Source of the DNA: an uncultured Candidatus Melainabacteria bacterium
GTDB taxonomy: Bacteria; Cyanobacteriota; Vampirovibrionia; Gastranaerophilales; Gastranaerophilaceae
NCBI GenBank assembly: GCA_934777245.1
Contig: CAKVND010000057.1
Coordinates: 1 to 11,686 of the forward strand
Direction: 5' to 3'
Length of the DNA stretch: 11,686 nucleotides
Under the pieces are notes generated by a model, which ran no database searches, had not been told where the DNA came from, and saw nothing but the letters and a program-made list of their open reading frames with translations. The translations under genes and the position numbers were made by a program. Shown here in pieces: positions 1 to 6,018 of this stretch; the first letter of the stretch is position 1, and the number at the start of each line of letters is the position of its first letter.

Positions 1-679
1 TTTCTTCATTTTCTTTAGGTTGATATCTGCGTTCTTTAATCATTAAGCAAGTCCAAGCCATGCCAAGAGAGAACGCTAGAGCTGCCATAACAAATTGAGC
101 GTTAATTGACATTTGGTAATTAAACGCCCATTTTAAAAATGGAGCTGTACCGGCTGCAAAAACAGAACCTAAACCGATTGCTAAACTTATATAGGAGTTA
201 GCTATTGAATGTTGTTCTTGTGGTACAACATCCGGAATCAATGCTCTATAAGGACCTTGAGCAATATTAACACACGCATCAAGAATCCAAATCATAACCG
301 CAGCAAAACAAAGTGCTGCAAGTGCAGGGAATTTTATGTGTAAAGTTGATGAAATAAAGTTTGTAATTAATTCTGAATTTGGTAATGCCCAAAGTGCTAA
401 AGCTGAAAGTAAAGCACCGCCTAACAAATAAGGTCTTCTTCTGCCAAAAGGTGAAGTTGTTTTATCGCTCAAAGCACCGATTACAGGTTGAACCACCATG
501 CCTGTGAAAGGGCCTGCAAGCCATATTAAACCGAATAAAAATGGTGAAGCACCGAGGTTTTCAGTAACAGGTCCTGATAAAATAATTCTCATTTGCCACG
601 CGAATTGCAAACCAAAAAATCCAAGAGCAAAGCTCAAAAATTTTGCTGTAGAAAAACGTTTTAGAACATTATCTTCCAT
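1..679 (-). CDS. MFS permease, sucrose/SLC45-like (GPH-type), C-terminal half missing
   Basis: Read on the minus strand from ATG at 679-677, this gives 226 residues and runs off the window at position 1, so only the N-terminal half (about six membrane segments) is present. Hydrophobic spans lie near residues 12-32, 47-66, 84-100, 117-136, 162-180 and 195-214. MFS motif A is clear at residues 68-83 (GALSDKTTSPFGRRRP). The segment at 134-150 (D-A-C-x-N-x-x-Q-G-P-x-R-A-L-x-x-D) and the early IWLAGPFTGMVVQP stretch (52-65) are typical of plant sucrose transporters and animal SLC45 proteins. The family imports sugars with a cation, but the substrate cannot be told from this half. The start is supported by a strong Shine-Dalgarno (GGGGAGAG) just upstream. 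It is transcribed divergently from the rqcH operon. Confidence 0.85.
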   Translation of the reverse strand, partial: MEDNVLKRFSTAKFLSFALGFFGLQFAWQMRIILSGPVTENLGASPFLFGLIWLAGPFTGMVVQPVIGALSDKTTSPFGRRRPYLLGGALLSALALWALPNSELITNFISSTLHIKFPALAALCFAAVMIWILDACVNIAQGPYRALIPDVVPQEQHSIANSYISLAIGLGSVFAAGTAPFLKWAFNYQMSINAQFVMAALAFSLGMAWTCLMIKERRYQPKENEE

Positions 680-709
680 ATATCTCTCCCCATAAAATCT
701 AATAGTCTT

Positions 710-738
710 AGTTTACAGGTAACAAAAATTTGCGTCAA
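710..738 (-). promoter_or_regulatory. Sigma70-type promoter for the MFS permease
   Basis: On the minus strand there is TTGACG (738-733) as -35, a 17-nt spacer, and TAAACT (715-710) as -10. The predicted start is near 703, giving a short 5' leader of about 24 nt that contains the GGGGAGAG ribosome site. The -35 matches consensus at 5 of 6 positions and the -10 at 4 of 6. Confidence 0.6.
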
Positions 739-768
739 GTATTACGTTTTTTATTAATTATATGATAT

Positions 769-803
769 TTGACATTTACTCTTAAAAATCTATAATATGT
801 GTA
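769..803 (+). promoter_or_regulatory. Perfect consensus sigma70 promoter, start site on the ATG
   Basis: TTGACA (769-774), a 16-nt spacer and TATAAT (791-796): both hexamers are perfect consensus. With the standard 6-nt discriminator, transcription would start at 803, which is the A of an ATG opening the secreted-protein gene. No Shine-Dalgarno precedes it. The -35 boxes of this promoter and of the divergent MFS promoter are about 30 bp apart, which leaves room for a shared regulator, although I see no convincing operator there. Confidence 0.8.
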
Positions 804-1063
804 TGAAAAAAATTGTTTTTTTACTTTTGATTTTAGTATTTGCAAATACTGCTCAAGCGGCGTCAATTAATGCTGCAGCTTATCGTACAATGCAAATGCA
901 ATCATATAGAAATAATTACAACAGACAGGTTAATAATCGAACAATGCCTTATTGGCAAATGCAATCAAATTATGCCACCAGAAGCCGAGTGGATTATTCT
1001 ACTTACCAAAACTATGTAAATCAGCATAATGATAATGTTAGAATGCAAAGAAGCAGGTATTAA
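803..1063 (+). CDS. Small secreted Q/N/Y/R-rich protein, unknown function
   Basis: From ATG 803 this encodes 86 residues. Residues 1-19 form a classic signal peptide: MKK, a hydrophobic core, then A-Q-A before the likely cut ahead of A-S-I. The mature part (about 67 residues) is basic, lacks cysteine, and is rich in Gln, Asn, Tyr, Arg and Met, with recurring M-Q-M-Q-S-like and Y-x-x-Y/N patterns. I do not recognise the family. An in-frame ATG at 797 exists, but it lies upstream of the predicted transcription start and would put a Cys before the MKK signal start, so 803 is preferred. The stop codon overlaps the start of rqcH by one base (TAATG), implying one transcript and coupled translation. 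Confidence 0.7.
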   Translation: MKKIVFLLLILVFANTAQAASINAAAYRTMQMQSYRNNYNRQVNNRTMPYWQMQSNYATRSRVDYSTYQNYVNQHNDNVRMQRSRY

Positions 1064-2589
1064 TGATTAACATTGATTTCCTAACCCTTAAGGCGTTCTT
1101 TCTTGAAAATATTGATTTTATAATCGGTGCAAGATTGCAAAAAATTCAACAGCCAACAAGAAGAGATTTTGTTTTTTCGCTAAGAAATAACTCTGAAAGT
1201 CGAAAGTTATATATAAATATTAATCCGCAGATTTATCATATCTGCTTTATGAGCGCGGAAAACGAAGCTAGGCGTAATATCGCAATACCCAAACAACCTC
1301 CGATGTTTTGCATGCTTCTTAGAAAATATCTTGAAGGATGCAGAATTTCTGATGCGCTTGTATTAGAAAACGAGAGAATTATTGAATTCCATTTTGAAAT
1401 TATGGATGAATTTTCGCAAAAACGTTCACTTTGCTTATGCATAGAGCTTATGGGCAAACACTCAAATATAATTTTGTATGACAGAGAAACTTCTATAATT
1501 ATTGGCTGTGCGCATAATATTGGCGCAGAAAAAAGCCGATACAGAGAACTTCAAGGCGGTTTAAAATATATTTATCCGCCTGTTACGTCTTCAAAAAATC
1601 TATCAACTGAGCTAACTAAACAATTCCAAGGACTTTCACAAGAGCAGATAAACAGCTATTTAACAACAGAAGAATTTAGACCTGCAATAAAAGGTGAACG
1701 CTATACATTGTTTAAAGAATTGTTGCCGGAGTCTGTAGCGGAAATATCCGTAAATTCCATGTTAGATAATTATTATTCAAATTATCAAGAACAGATGATT
1801 ATTAATGCTGAAAAATCGCGTCTTTTAGCTATTGTTAATCCAATGCTAAAAAAAGTAGTAAATTCTATCGGCAAAATTTCAGCATTGTTAAAAAAACGCG
1901 ACAATACAGATAAATATAAACTTTATGGTGAACTTTTGACGGCAAATCTTTATAAAAAATGCGATTTTGCACCACAAATTGAACTCTTTGATTACTTAAA
2001 TAATCAAAATATTATAATTGAGCTTGATTCGACAAAAACACTAAATGAGAATGCTCAAAGATATTTCAAATTGTATACAAAATCTAAGACGACTAAAGAA
2101 AAATCGCAAGAAATGCTCAATGGTTTAAATATTGAGAAAGAGTATCTTGAAAACCTTTTATACAGCATAAATTCCGCTAAATCTATAAAAGATTTTGACG
2201 AAATCAAATCAGAGTTGAAATTGGATGATGTGAAGCCTAAAAAACAAGATAAATCTGAAATTATGAAGTTTGAGAAAAACGGGTTTGAAATTTATGTTGG
2301 ACGAAACAATAAGCAAAATGATTTTATTGTTTCAAAACTCGCAAAAGATAACGATTATTGGTTTCATACAAGATTGTGTGCCGGTTCTCATGTGCTTTTG
2401 AAAGTTAAAGAAATTGAACCTGACGAAGCTACACTTTTTGAATGCTGTAAACTTGCGCGCGAATATTCTTCTGCAACTCAACCGTCAAAAGTCGGAGTTA
2501 TTTATACAAAAGCCAAAAATCTTAAAAAACCGCCTGCGGCTCCTTTAGGGTATGTGATTTATAAGAATGAGAAAGAAGTCTTGGTGTAA
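1063..2589 (+). CDS. rqcH: RqcH/Rqc2-type ribosome quality control factor (NFACT, FbpA family)
   Basis: This is a 508-residue NFACT protein, somewhat shorter than the roughly 570 residues of Bacillus RqcH. NFACT-N fills about the first 200 residues, with the typical Q-P-P-M-F-C-M-L-L-R-K segment at 78-88 and E-L-M-G-K-H-S-N-I-I. A charged helical middle (about 240-390) fits the coiled-coil arms. The NFACT-R domain (about 400-508) shows V-G-R-N-N-K-Q-N-D (412-420), W-F-H (433-435) and G-S-H-V (441-444). The family binds 50S subunits blocked by peptidyl-tRNA and recruits tRNA-Ala to add alanine tails. The conserved Asp-Arg pair needed for this in Bacillus is Glu104-Arg105 here. The C-terminus ends soon after NFACT-R. 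The start overlaps the upstream stop; a weak AGCAGG lies 5 nt before it. Family certain; tailing activity inferred. Confidence 0.92.
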   Translation: MINIDFLTLKAFFLENIDFIIGARLQKIQQPTRRDFVFSLRNNSESRKLYININPQIYHICFMSAENEARRNIAIPKQPPMFCMLLRKYLEGCRISDALVLENERIIEFHFEIMDEFSQKRSLCLCIELMGKHSNIILYDRETSIIIGCAHNIGAEKSRYRELQGGLKYIYPPVTSSKNLSTELTKQFQGLSQEQINSYLTTEEFRPAIKGERYTLFKELLPESVAEISVNSMLDNYYSNYQEQMIINAEKSRLLAIVNPMLKKVVNSIGKISALLKKRDNTDKYKLYGELLTANLYKKCDFAPQIELFDYLNNQNIIIELDSTKTLNENAQRYFKLYTKSKTTKEKSQEMLNGLNIEKEYLENLLYSINSAKSIKDFDEIKSELKLDDVKPKKQDKSEIMKFEKNGFEIYVGRNNKQNDFIVSKLAKDNDYWFHTRLCAGSHVLLKVKEIEPDEATLFECCKLAREYSSATQPSKVGVIYTKAKNLKKPPAAPLGYVIYKNEKEVLV

Positions 2590-2664
2590 AATTGTAATAT
2601 TGTAATGACTTTTGTCATAAGAATCTCAAATAATATCAAGACAAAAAAATAAAAGTTTCAAAAA

Positions 2665-2760
2665 AGCCGGATTCTTCATTTTAAAATACACTTCCGAGCT
2701 TGTAGGTATCACTACTAACAAAGAAGTGAAGTGTAAAATCGGCTTCAGAATGACGTCATG
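2665..2760. repeat. Interspersed palindromic element, GCCGGATTCTTC...CAGAATGACG type
   Basis: The left end (AGCCGGATTCTTC, 2665-2677) and right end (AATCGGCTTCAGAATGACG, 2737-2755) are imperfect inverted copies. Inside them TACACTTC (2687-2694) pairs perfectly with GAAGTGTA (2728-2735). The termini resemble the GTCATTCTGA...GAAGAATCC palindromes scattered through many bacterial genomes. It is non-coding. That it belongs to a genome-wide family is inference. Confidence 0.6.
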
Positions 2761-2781
2761 CTGGAAAGTCTGACGCCAAGT

Positions 2782-2824
2782 CTTTGCGAGAAGCAACGAT
2801 TATAATTGGCGACGAAACAATCCA
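2782..2824. repeat. Degenerate copy of an ATTGCGAG...CAATCC palindromic repeat
   Basis: CTTTGCGAGAAGCAACG at the left and CGACGAAACAATCC at the right look like a decayed version of the widespread ATTGCGAG-x-CAATCC palindrome. The better preserved units at 2927-3031 share the TTGCGAGA core. The pairing is now imperfect. Confidence 0.45.
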
Positions 2825-2926
2825 TTATATAGATACAACTTTATACGGATGAAAAAGTAATAATAAGTGCATTAGAAAAATTATATAGAAGCATAGAACA
2901 TAGAGGATAAAAATAAAATTTATAGA

Positions 2927-2965
2927 ACCGGATTGCGAGAGAATCGAAGATTCTCTCGCAATGAC
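2927..2965. repeat. Palindromic repeat unit 1 (ACCGGATTGCGAG...CAATGAC)
   Basis: A perfect 14-bp stem (2932-2945 with 2949-2962) closes a GAA loop. The unit ends in ACCGG on the left and ATGAC on the right. It is the mirror-orientation partner of the unit at 2991-3031: its reverse complement begins GTCATTGCGAGA and ends CAATCCGGT, as that unit does. Confidence 0.85.
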
Positions 2966-2990
2966 TTGTCGTCGGGTTTTCTAACATGCT

Positions 2991-3031
2991 GTCATTGCGA
3001 GAAAATCGTTAGATTTTCGTGGTAATCCGGT
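2991..3031. repeat. Palindromic repeat unit 2, inverted relative to unit 1
   Basis: GTCATTGCGAGAAAATC, then GTTA, then GATTTTCGTGG and TAATCCGGT. A 7-bp perfect stem (3001-3007 with 3012-3018) is flanked by partly paired arms. With unit 1 it forms a REP-doublet-like arrangement separated by 25 bp, so the whole 2927-3031 stretch can fold into one large cruciform or hairpin. Confidence 0.85.
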
Positions 3032-3063
3032 TTTTTAGAAACTGTTTTTATTAGTTTATAATA

Positions 3064-3120
3064 CCCTCCTCCGCCTTCGGCCCCCTTTCCATGATGAATT
3101 GATAAAGGAGAGGGGGCGGG
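3064..3120. repeat. GC-rich imperfect inverted repeat
   Basis: CCCCCTTTCC (3081-3090) faces GGAGAGGGGG (3107-3116) with one mismatch across a 16-nt loop, and CCTCCGCC / GGCGGG flank it. A small internal hairpin GCC-TTC-GGC sits in the left arm. The block is far richer in G+C than its surroundings and resembles a third type of interspersed palindrome. Confidence 0.6.
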
Positions 3121-3149
3121 CTTTGTTTGCTCTGATGTCATTAACTTTC

Positions 3150-3185
3150 TTGCACCACTTTCAAATATGTGCTAAAATATTGCTA
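3150..3185 (+). promoter_or_regulatory. Extended -10 promoter for cdd, start site on the ATG
   Basis: TAAAAT (3173-3178) is preceded by TGC, an extended -10 (TGn) element, and by a weak -35 TTGCAC (3150-3155) at 17-nt spacing. The 6 nt after the -10 put the expected start exactly on the A of the cdd ATG at 3185. No Shine-Dalgarno lies upstream of the ATG. The geometry is the same as at the 803 promoter. Confidence 0.6.
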
Positions 3186-3583
3186 TGGAAATAAATTATC
3201 AATTATTAATGGATACAGCAAAAGAAGCTGTAAAAAAATCTTACTCACCGTTTTCTAAATTTGCAGTAGGTGCAGGCGTTTTAACCTCAAGTGGAAAAGT
3301 TTACGGGGGATGTAATATTGAAAACTCATCATTTGGTATGACTATATGCGCAGAAAGATGTGCGATATTTAAAGCTGTATCTGATGGTGAACGAGAAATT
3401 CTAGCAGTTGCAATTTATTCACCAAATGAAGATGATTGCTATCCTTGTGGTGCTTGCAGACAAGTTATGTATGAATTTCAAGGCGATACTGAAATTGAAA
3501 TTATAACCGAAGAAAAGGGTAATTTGAACATAAAAAAAATGAGCGATTTCTTGCCTTATGGTTTCAAAATTCAAGGTGCTTAA
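3185..3583 (+). CDS. cdd: Cytidine deaminase
   Basis: At 132 residues this matches the short homotetrameric cytidine deaminases, which turn cytidine and deoxycytidine into uridine and deoxyuridine in pyrimidine salvage. Substrate-binding N-I-E-N is at 44-47. The zinc and catalytic motif C-A-E is at 55-57 (Cys55 a ligand, Glu57 the proton shuttle), and P-C-G-A-C-R-Q supplies Cys88 and Cys91. The start fits the family N-terminus. It appears to be the first gene of an operon leading into pgpH, ybeY and dgkA. In Bacillus cdd also lies in this neighbourhood but downstream of dgkA. There is no ribosome site, and the mRNA is predicted to be leaderless. Confidence 0.95.
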   Translation: MEINYQLLMDTAKEAVKKSYSPFSKFAVGAGVLTSSGKVYGGCNIENSSFGMTICAERCAIFKAVSDGEREILAVAIYSPNEDDCYPCGACRQVMYEFQGDTEIEIITEEKGNLNIKKMSDFLPYGFKIQGA

Positions 3584-3596
3584 AACATAAGCTATC

Positions 3597-3812
3597 ATGT
3601 ATATATTAGAACTTTTTGTAAAATGGCTTAACAAAAATAAACGGGGAGATGGGGCGAATCCTTATAATATTTATGCGGCTAAAGATGTTGCCAAAGACGA
3701 GGATGAAGCTTTGATTTGCAATCATAATTTTATGCCGGTCGATAGTACCGGTACTGTTTTAGCTTGTACAAAATGTGGGTTTGTAGTAAAAAAGAGAAAT
3801 AAAAGAGGTTAA
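3597..3812 (+). CDS. Small zinc-ribbon-like protein, unknown function
   Basis: This 71-residue ORF lies 14 nt after the cdd stop and 25 nt before pgpH. The N-terminal third is amphipathic and basic (M-Y-I-L-E-L-F-V-K-W-L-N-K). Residues 41-60 carry C-x-H (41, 43) and, 14 residues later, C-T-K-C (57-60), a plausible one-zinc knuckle or ribbon. The C-terminus is Lys/Arg-rich. I see no good Shine-Dalgarno, so translation may depend on coupling to cdd. Context suggests co-expression with Cdd, PgpH, YbeY and DgkA. Nucleic-acid binding is a guess from the zinc pattern and the basic ends. I do not recognise the family. Confidence 0.7.
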   Translation: MYILELFVKWLNKNKRGDGANPYNIYAAKDVAKDEDEALICNHNFMPVDSTGTVLACTKCGFVVKKRNKRG

Positions 3813-3821
3813 AAATAACCT
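3806..3821 (+). other. Small hairpin at the zinc-ribbon stop / pgpH start
   Basis: AGGTTA (3806-3811) pairs with TAACCT (3816-3821) across AAAA. It overlaps the stop codon of the small ORF and sits just before the AAGGAAA ribosome site of pgpH. There is no T-tract, so it is not a terminator; it could tune pgpH initiation or mRNA processing. Confidence 0.35.
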
Positions 3822-3837
3822 AAAAGGAAATCAATAT

Positions 3838-6018
3838 ATGACCAAATTTTTAGATTTTATATCATCAAAAACATTTAGAAATGTTGTTTGTTTTATTGTT
3901 TTTACATTTTTAATGACTGTAACGATATCTTCTCAAAATTATTTTTTCCAAAAAGTAATTGAAAACGGTATCAGCAAACGTGATATTGTTGCGCAAAAAG
4001 ACATCAAAGTGATTGATACAAAGAAAACAGAACAACACAAAAAAGAAGTTGCGCAGAATGTTGAGCCGATTTTGACTCAAGCAGAGGACGAGTTTATTAC
4101 GACAAGTCTTTTGACTTTGCAAAACTCTGTTAAAAAGATTAGAGAAAAAAATGTTTCTGAAGATGTCAAAATGGATGAATTGAATGTTCTTTTTGATGAA
4201 TCCGGCAAAAAAGGTTTGATTGATTTCTTGTTAAAAGCCAATGATGACGACTTACAATCAGTTTTCGATAAATCAAAAATTACATTAACTTCTGTCTTGA
4301 ATGTTGGAATTTCTGCAAAAGATTTTGATAATAATAATGTTACGGCAATTATCAAAAGAAATTTGCCAAACAATGTTCCAAGATACCAAGGAACGTTAAT
4401 TGCAGGTATTTTAAACCAAATTATTGTGCCAAATCTTGTAGTTGATGAGTTCGCAACAGAAATTGCTAAAAAGAACGCACAAAATGCGGTTAAGCCTTAT
4501 GAAGTTGTCTTTAAAAAAGGTCAAAAAATCGTATTTGAGGGTGAACCTGTAACAAAACTTAAACGAGATGCTTTAAGAGCCGCAGGATATAATGTTTTAG
4601 AAGTTAATTATGGCGGAATTATCGGTTTTTATATTCTTGTAGCATTTTTTACTTTCGTGTTTTTACAATACGAAAAGAATTTTGAAAAACAATATTTTAA
4701 TGCAAAATATATGCTTATAATGTCTTCTTTTACATTCTTTACGGCATTTATTTCTGCAGTTTTGCCGACGGGTTTTTCTCCGTACATAATTCCAATTCCG
4801 GCTTATACTGTTTTGTTATCAATATTTACAACTCCAAGAAACGCATTTTTTGCCTCAACTATTCTTTTAGCGTTGATTTCAATCGGTATGCATTGGAATA
4901 TAGAAGTTGTTGTTGCATTTATGCTTTTAAATACAGTCGTAATGACTGCTGTATCTAAATTAAAGTTCTCTAAACGTTCAGACTTGTTGATTACAAGTGC
5001 GAAGATTTCTTTGGCAGGTATTTTAATTGTTGGCGGAATTTATTTCTTGGAAAAATACATGATGGATATCGATAACATGTTGATACTGGAAGATTTGGGC
5101 TACATTGTAATTAACTGTTTTGTAATAAGTGGTATTATTTTGTTGGGTATATTACCGATTATAGAAAATACATTTAAAGTTATGACTCCTTATGGTTTGG
5201 CAGAACTTGCCGATCATAATCAACCACTTTTAAGAAAACTTATGAATGATGCTCCCGGAACTTTTAACCATAGTTTGACAGTTTCACATTTGTGTGAAAG
5301 TGCGGCTGAAGCAATAGGAGCAAATCCTGTTTTGGCAAGAGTTGGTGCTATGTATCACGATATCGGAAAACTTTTAAGACCAATGTTTTTCGTAGAAAAC
5401 CAATCTTTCTACGGTATTGAAAATCCGCATAAATCTTGTACTCCAAGGTTTAGCAAAATGCTTATCACAGCGCACCCGAAAGACGGTGTAGAGTTAGCAA
5501 AAGACGCTCACCTTCCACAAATTATTAGTAATTTTATTTTACAACATCATGGAACAAGCCTTGTTAGCTATTTTTATAATGAAGCTTTAAAGGAAGAAGG
5601 TGCTGAAAACGTTAATGAAGAACAATTCCGTTATCCTGGGCCAAAACCAAATATGAAAGAAACTGCGATTTTGATGATTGCAGATGCTGTAGAATCAGCT
5701 GTTAGAGCCGCTAAAAATCCTTCTAACGAAGAAATTGACGCAATTATTGATAAAATTATAAAAGAAAGACTTAATGACGGTCAGCTTTCAGATTCCCCAC
5801 TTACTCTAAAGGATTTGAAAACTATTGCCGAAACTTTTTCCAGAATGCTGAGAGGTATGCATCACAAGAGAATTAAGTATCATAACGATTTGGTTCAAGA
5901 ATTGGATAAGAGCAATAAACTTAGCCATGATATAATTAAACCTGCGACTCCGGCATTAGATAAAGATTTGGACGCAAAGTTACAAGAACTGGAAAAGAAA
6001 AAGAATGACAACAATTAA
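3838..6018 (+). CDS. pgpH: PgpH-type cyclic-di-AMP phosphodiesterase (7TM-HD)
   Basis: The 726-residue protein has the family length and order. An N-terminal membrane segment (about 15-37) is followed by an outside 7TMR-HDED domain (about 38-255), a bundle of seven membrane helices (about 258-450) and a cytoplasmic HD domain (about 470-690). Metal and catalytic residues can be read: His478 (F-N-H-S), His507-Asp508 (Y-H-D-I-G-K), His546 (A-H-P-K-D-G), His570-His571 (Q-H-H-G-T) and Asp616 (I-A-D-A-V). Their spacing closely follows the Listeria PgpH set as I remember it. The family hydrolyses c-di-AMP to pApA. A helical Lys/Asp-rich tail ends the protein. A clear AAGGAAA site precedes the ATG. 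The stop overlaps ybeY by 14 nt, and the pgpH-ybeY-dgkA order matches Bacillus yqfF-yqfG-dgkA. Confidence 0.95.
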   Translation: MTKFLDFISSKTFRNVVCFIVFTFLMTVTISSQNYFFQKVIENGISKRDIVAQKDIKVIDTKKTEQHKKEVAQNVEPILTQAEDEFITTSLLTLQNSVKKIREKNVSEDVKMDELNVLFDESGKKGLIDFLLKANDDDLQSVFDKSKITLTSVLNVGISAKDFDNNNVTAIIKRNLPNNVPRYQGTLIAGILNQIIVPNLVVDEFATEIAKKNAQNAVKPYEVVFKKGQKIVFEGEPVTKLKRDALRAAGYNVLEVNYGGIIGFYILVAFFTFVFLQYEKNFEKQYFNAKYMLIMSSFTFFTAFISAVLPTGFSPYIIPIPAYTVLLSIFTTPRNAFFASTILLALISIGMHWNIEVVVAFMLLNTVVMTAVSKLKFSKRSDLLITSAKISLAGILIVGGIYFLEKYMMDIDNMLILEDLGYIVINCFVISGIILLGILPIIENTFKVMTPYGLAELADHNQPLLRKLMNDAPGTFNHSLTVSHLCESAAEAIGANPVLARVGAMYHDIGKLLRPMFFVENQSFYGIENPHKSCTPRFSKMLITAHPKDGVELAKDAHLPQIISNFILQHHGTSLVSYFYNEALKEEGAENVNEEQFRYPGPKPNMKETAILMIADAVESAVRAAKNPSNEEIDAIIDKIIKERLNDGQLSDSPLTLKDLKTIAETFSRMLRGMHHKRIKYHNDLVQELDKSNKLSHDIIKPATPALDKDLDAKLQELEKKKNDNN

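Larger units (their letters stand above)
2927..3036 (+). terminator. Possible Rho-independent terminator formed by the repeat pair
   Basis: The right end of the inverted pair reads CCGG followed by six T residues (3031-3036), so an RNA hairpin closing ACCGG (2927) onto CCGGT would be followed directly by a U-tract. It lies 340-450 bases after rqcH, where no closer terminator is visible. The function is inferred from the structure only. Confidence 0.35.
2590..3184. other. Repeat-rich intergenic region, no gene
   Basis: Nearly 600 bases between rqcH and cdd contain no credible coding frame. The stretch holds at least five palindromic or degenerate palindromic units, listed separately. It also holds a small hairpin right after rqcH (ATGAC-TTTT-GTCAT, 2605-2618, no T-tract) and the cdd promoter at its right end. 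The AT-rich segment 2825-2926 has no structure I can interpret. Confidence 0.7.

Noticed and set aside
498..695. 65-residue plus-strand ORF
   Set aside because: It lies inside the MFS permease gene on the opposite strand, which has strong motifs, a ribosome site and a promoter; the plus-strand frame has no family features.
2605..2618. Rho-independent terminator just after rqcH
   Set aside because: The ATGAC-TTTT-GTCAT stem is only 5 bp and no T-tract follows.
2927..3031. CRISPR array
   Set aside because: The units are inverted palindromes, not direct repeats with regular spacers, and no cas gene is nearby.
4077..4373. 98-residue minus-strand ORF inside pgpH
   Set aside because: It is the antisense of the well-defined extracytoplasmic domain of PgpH; nothing supports independent coding.
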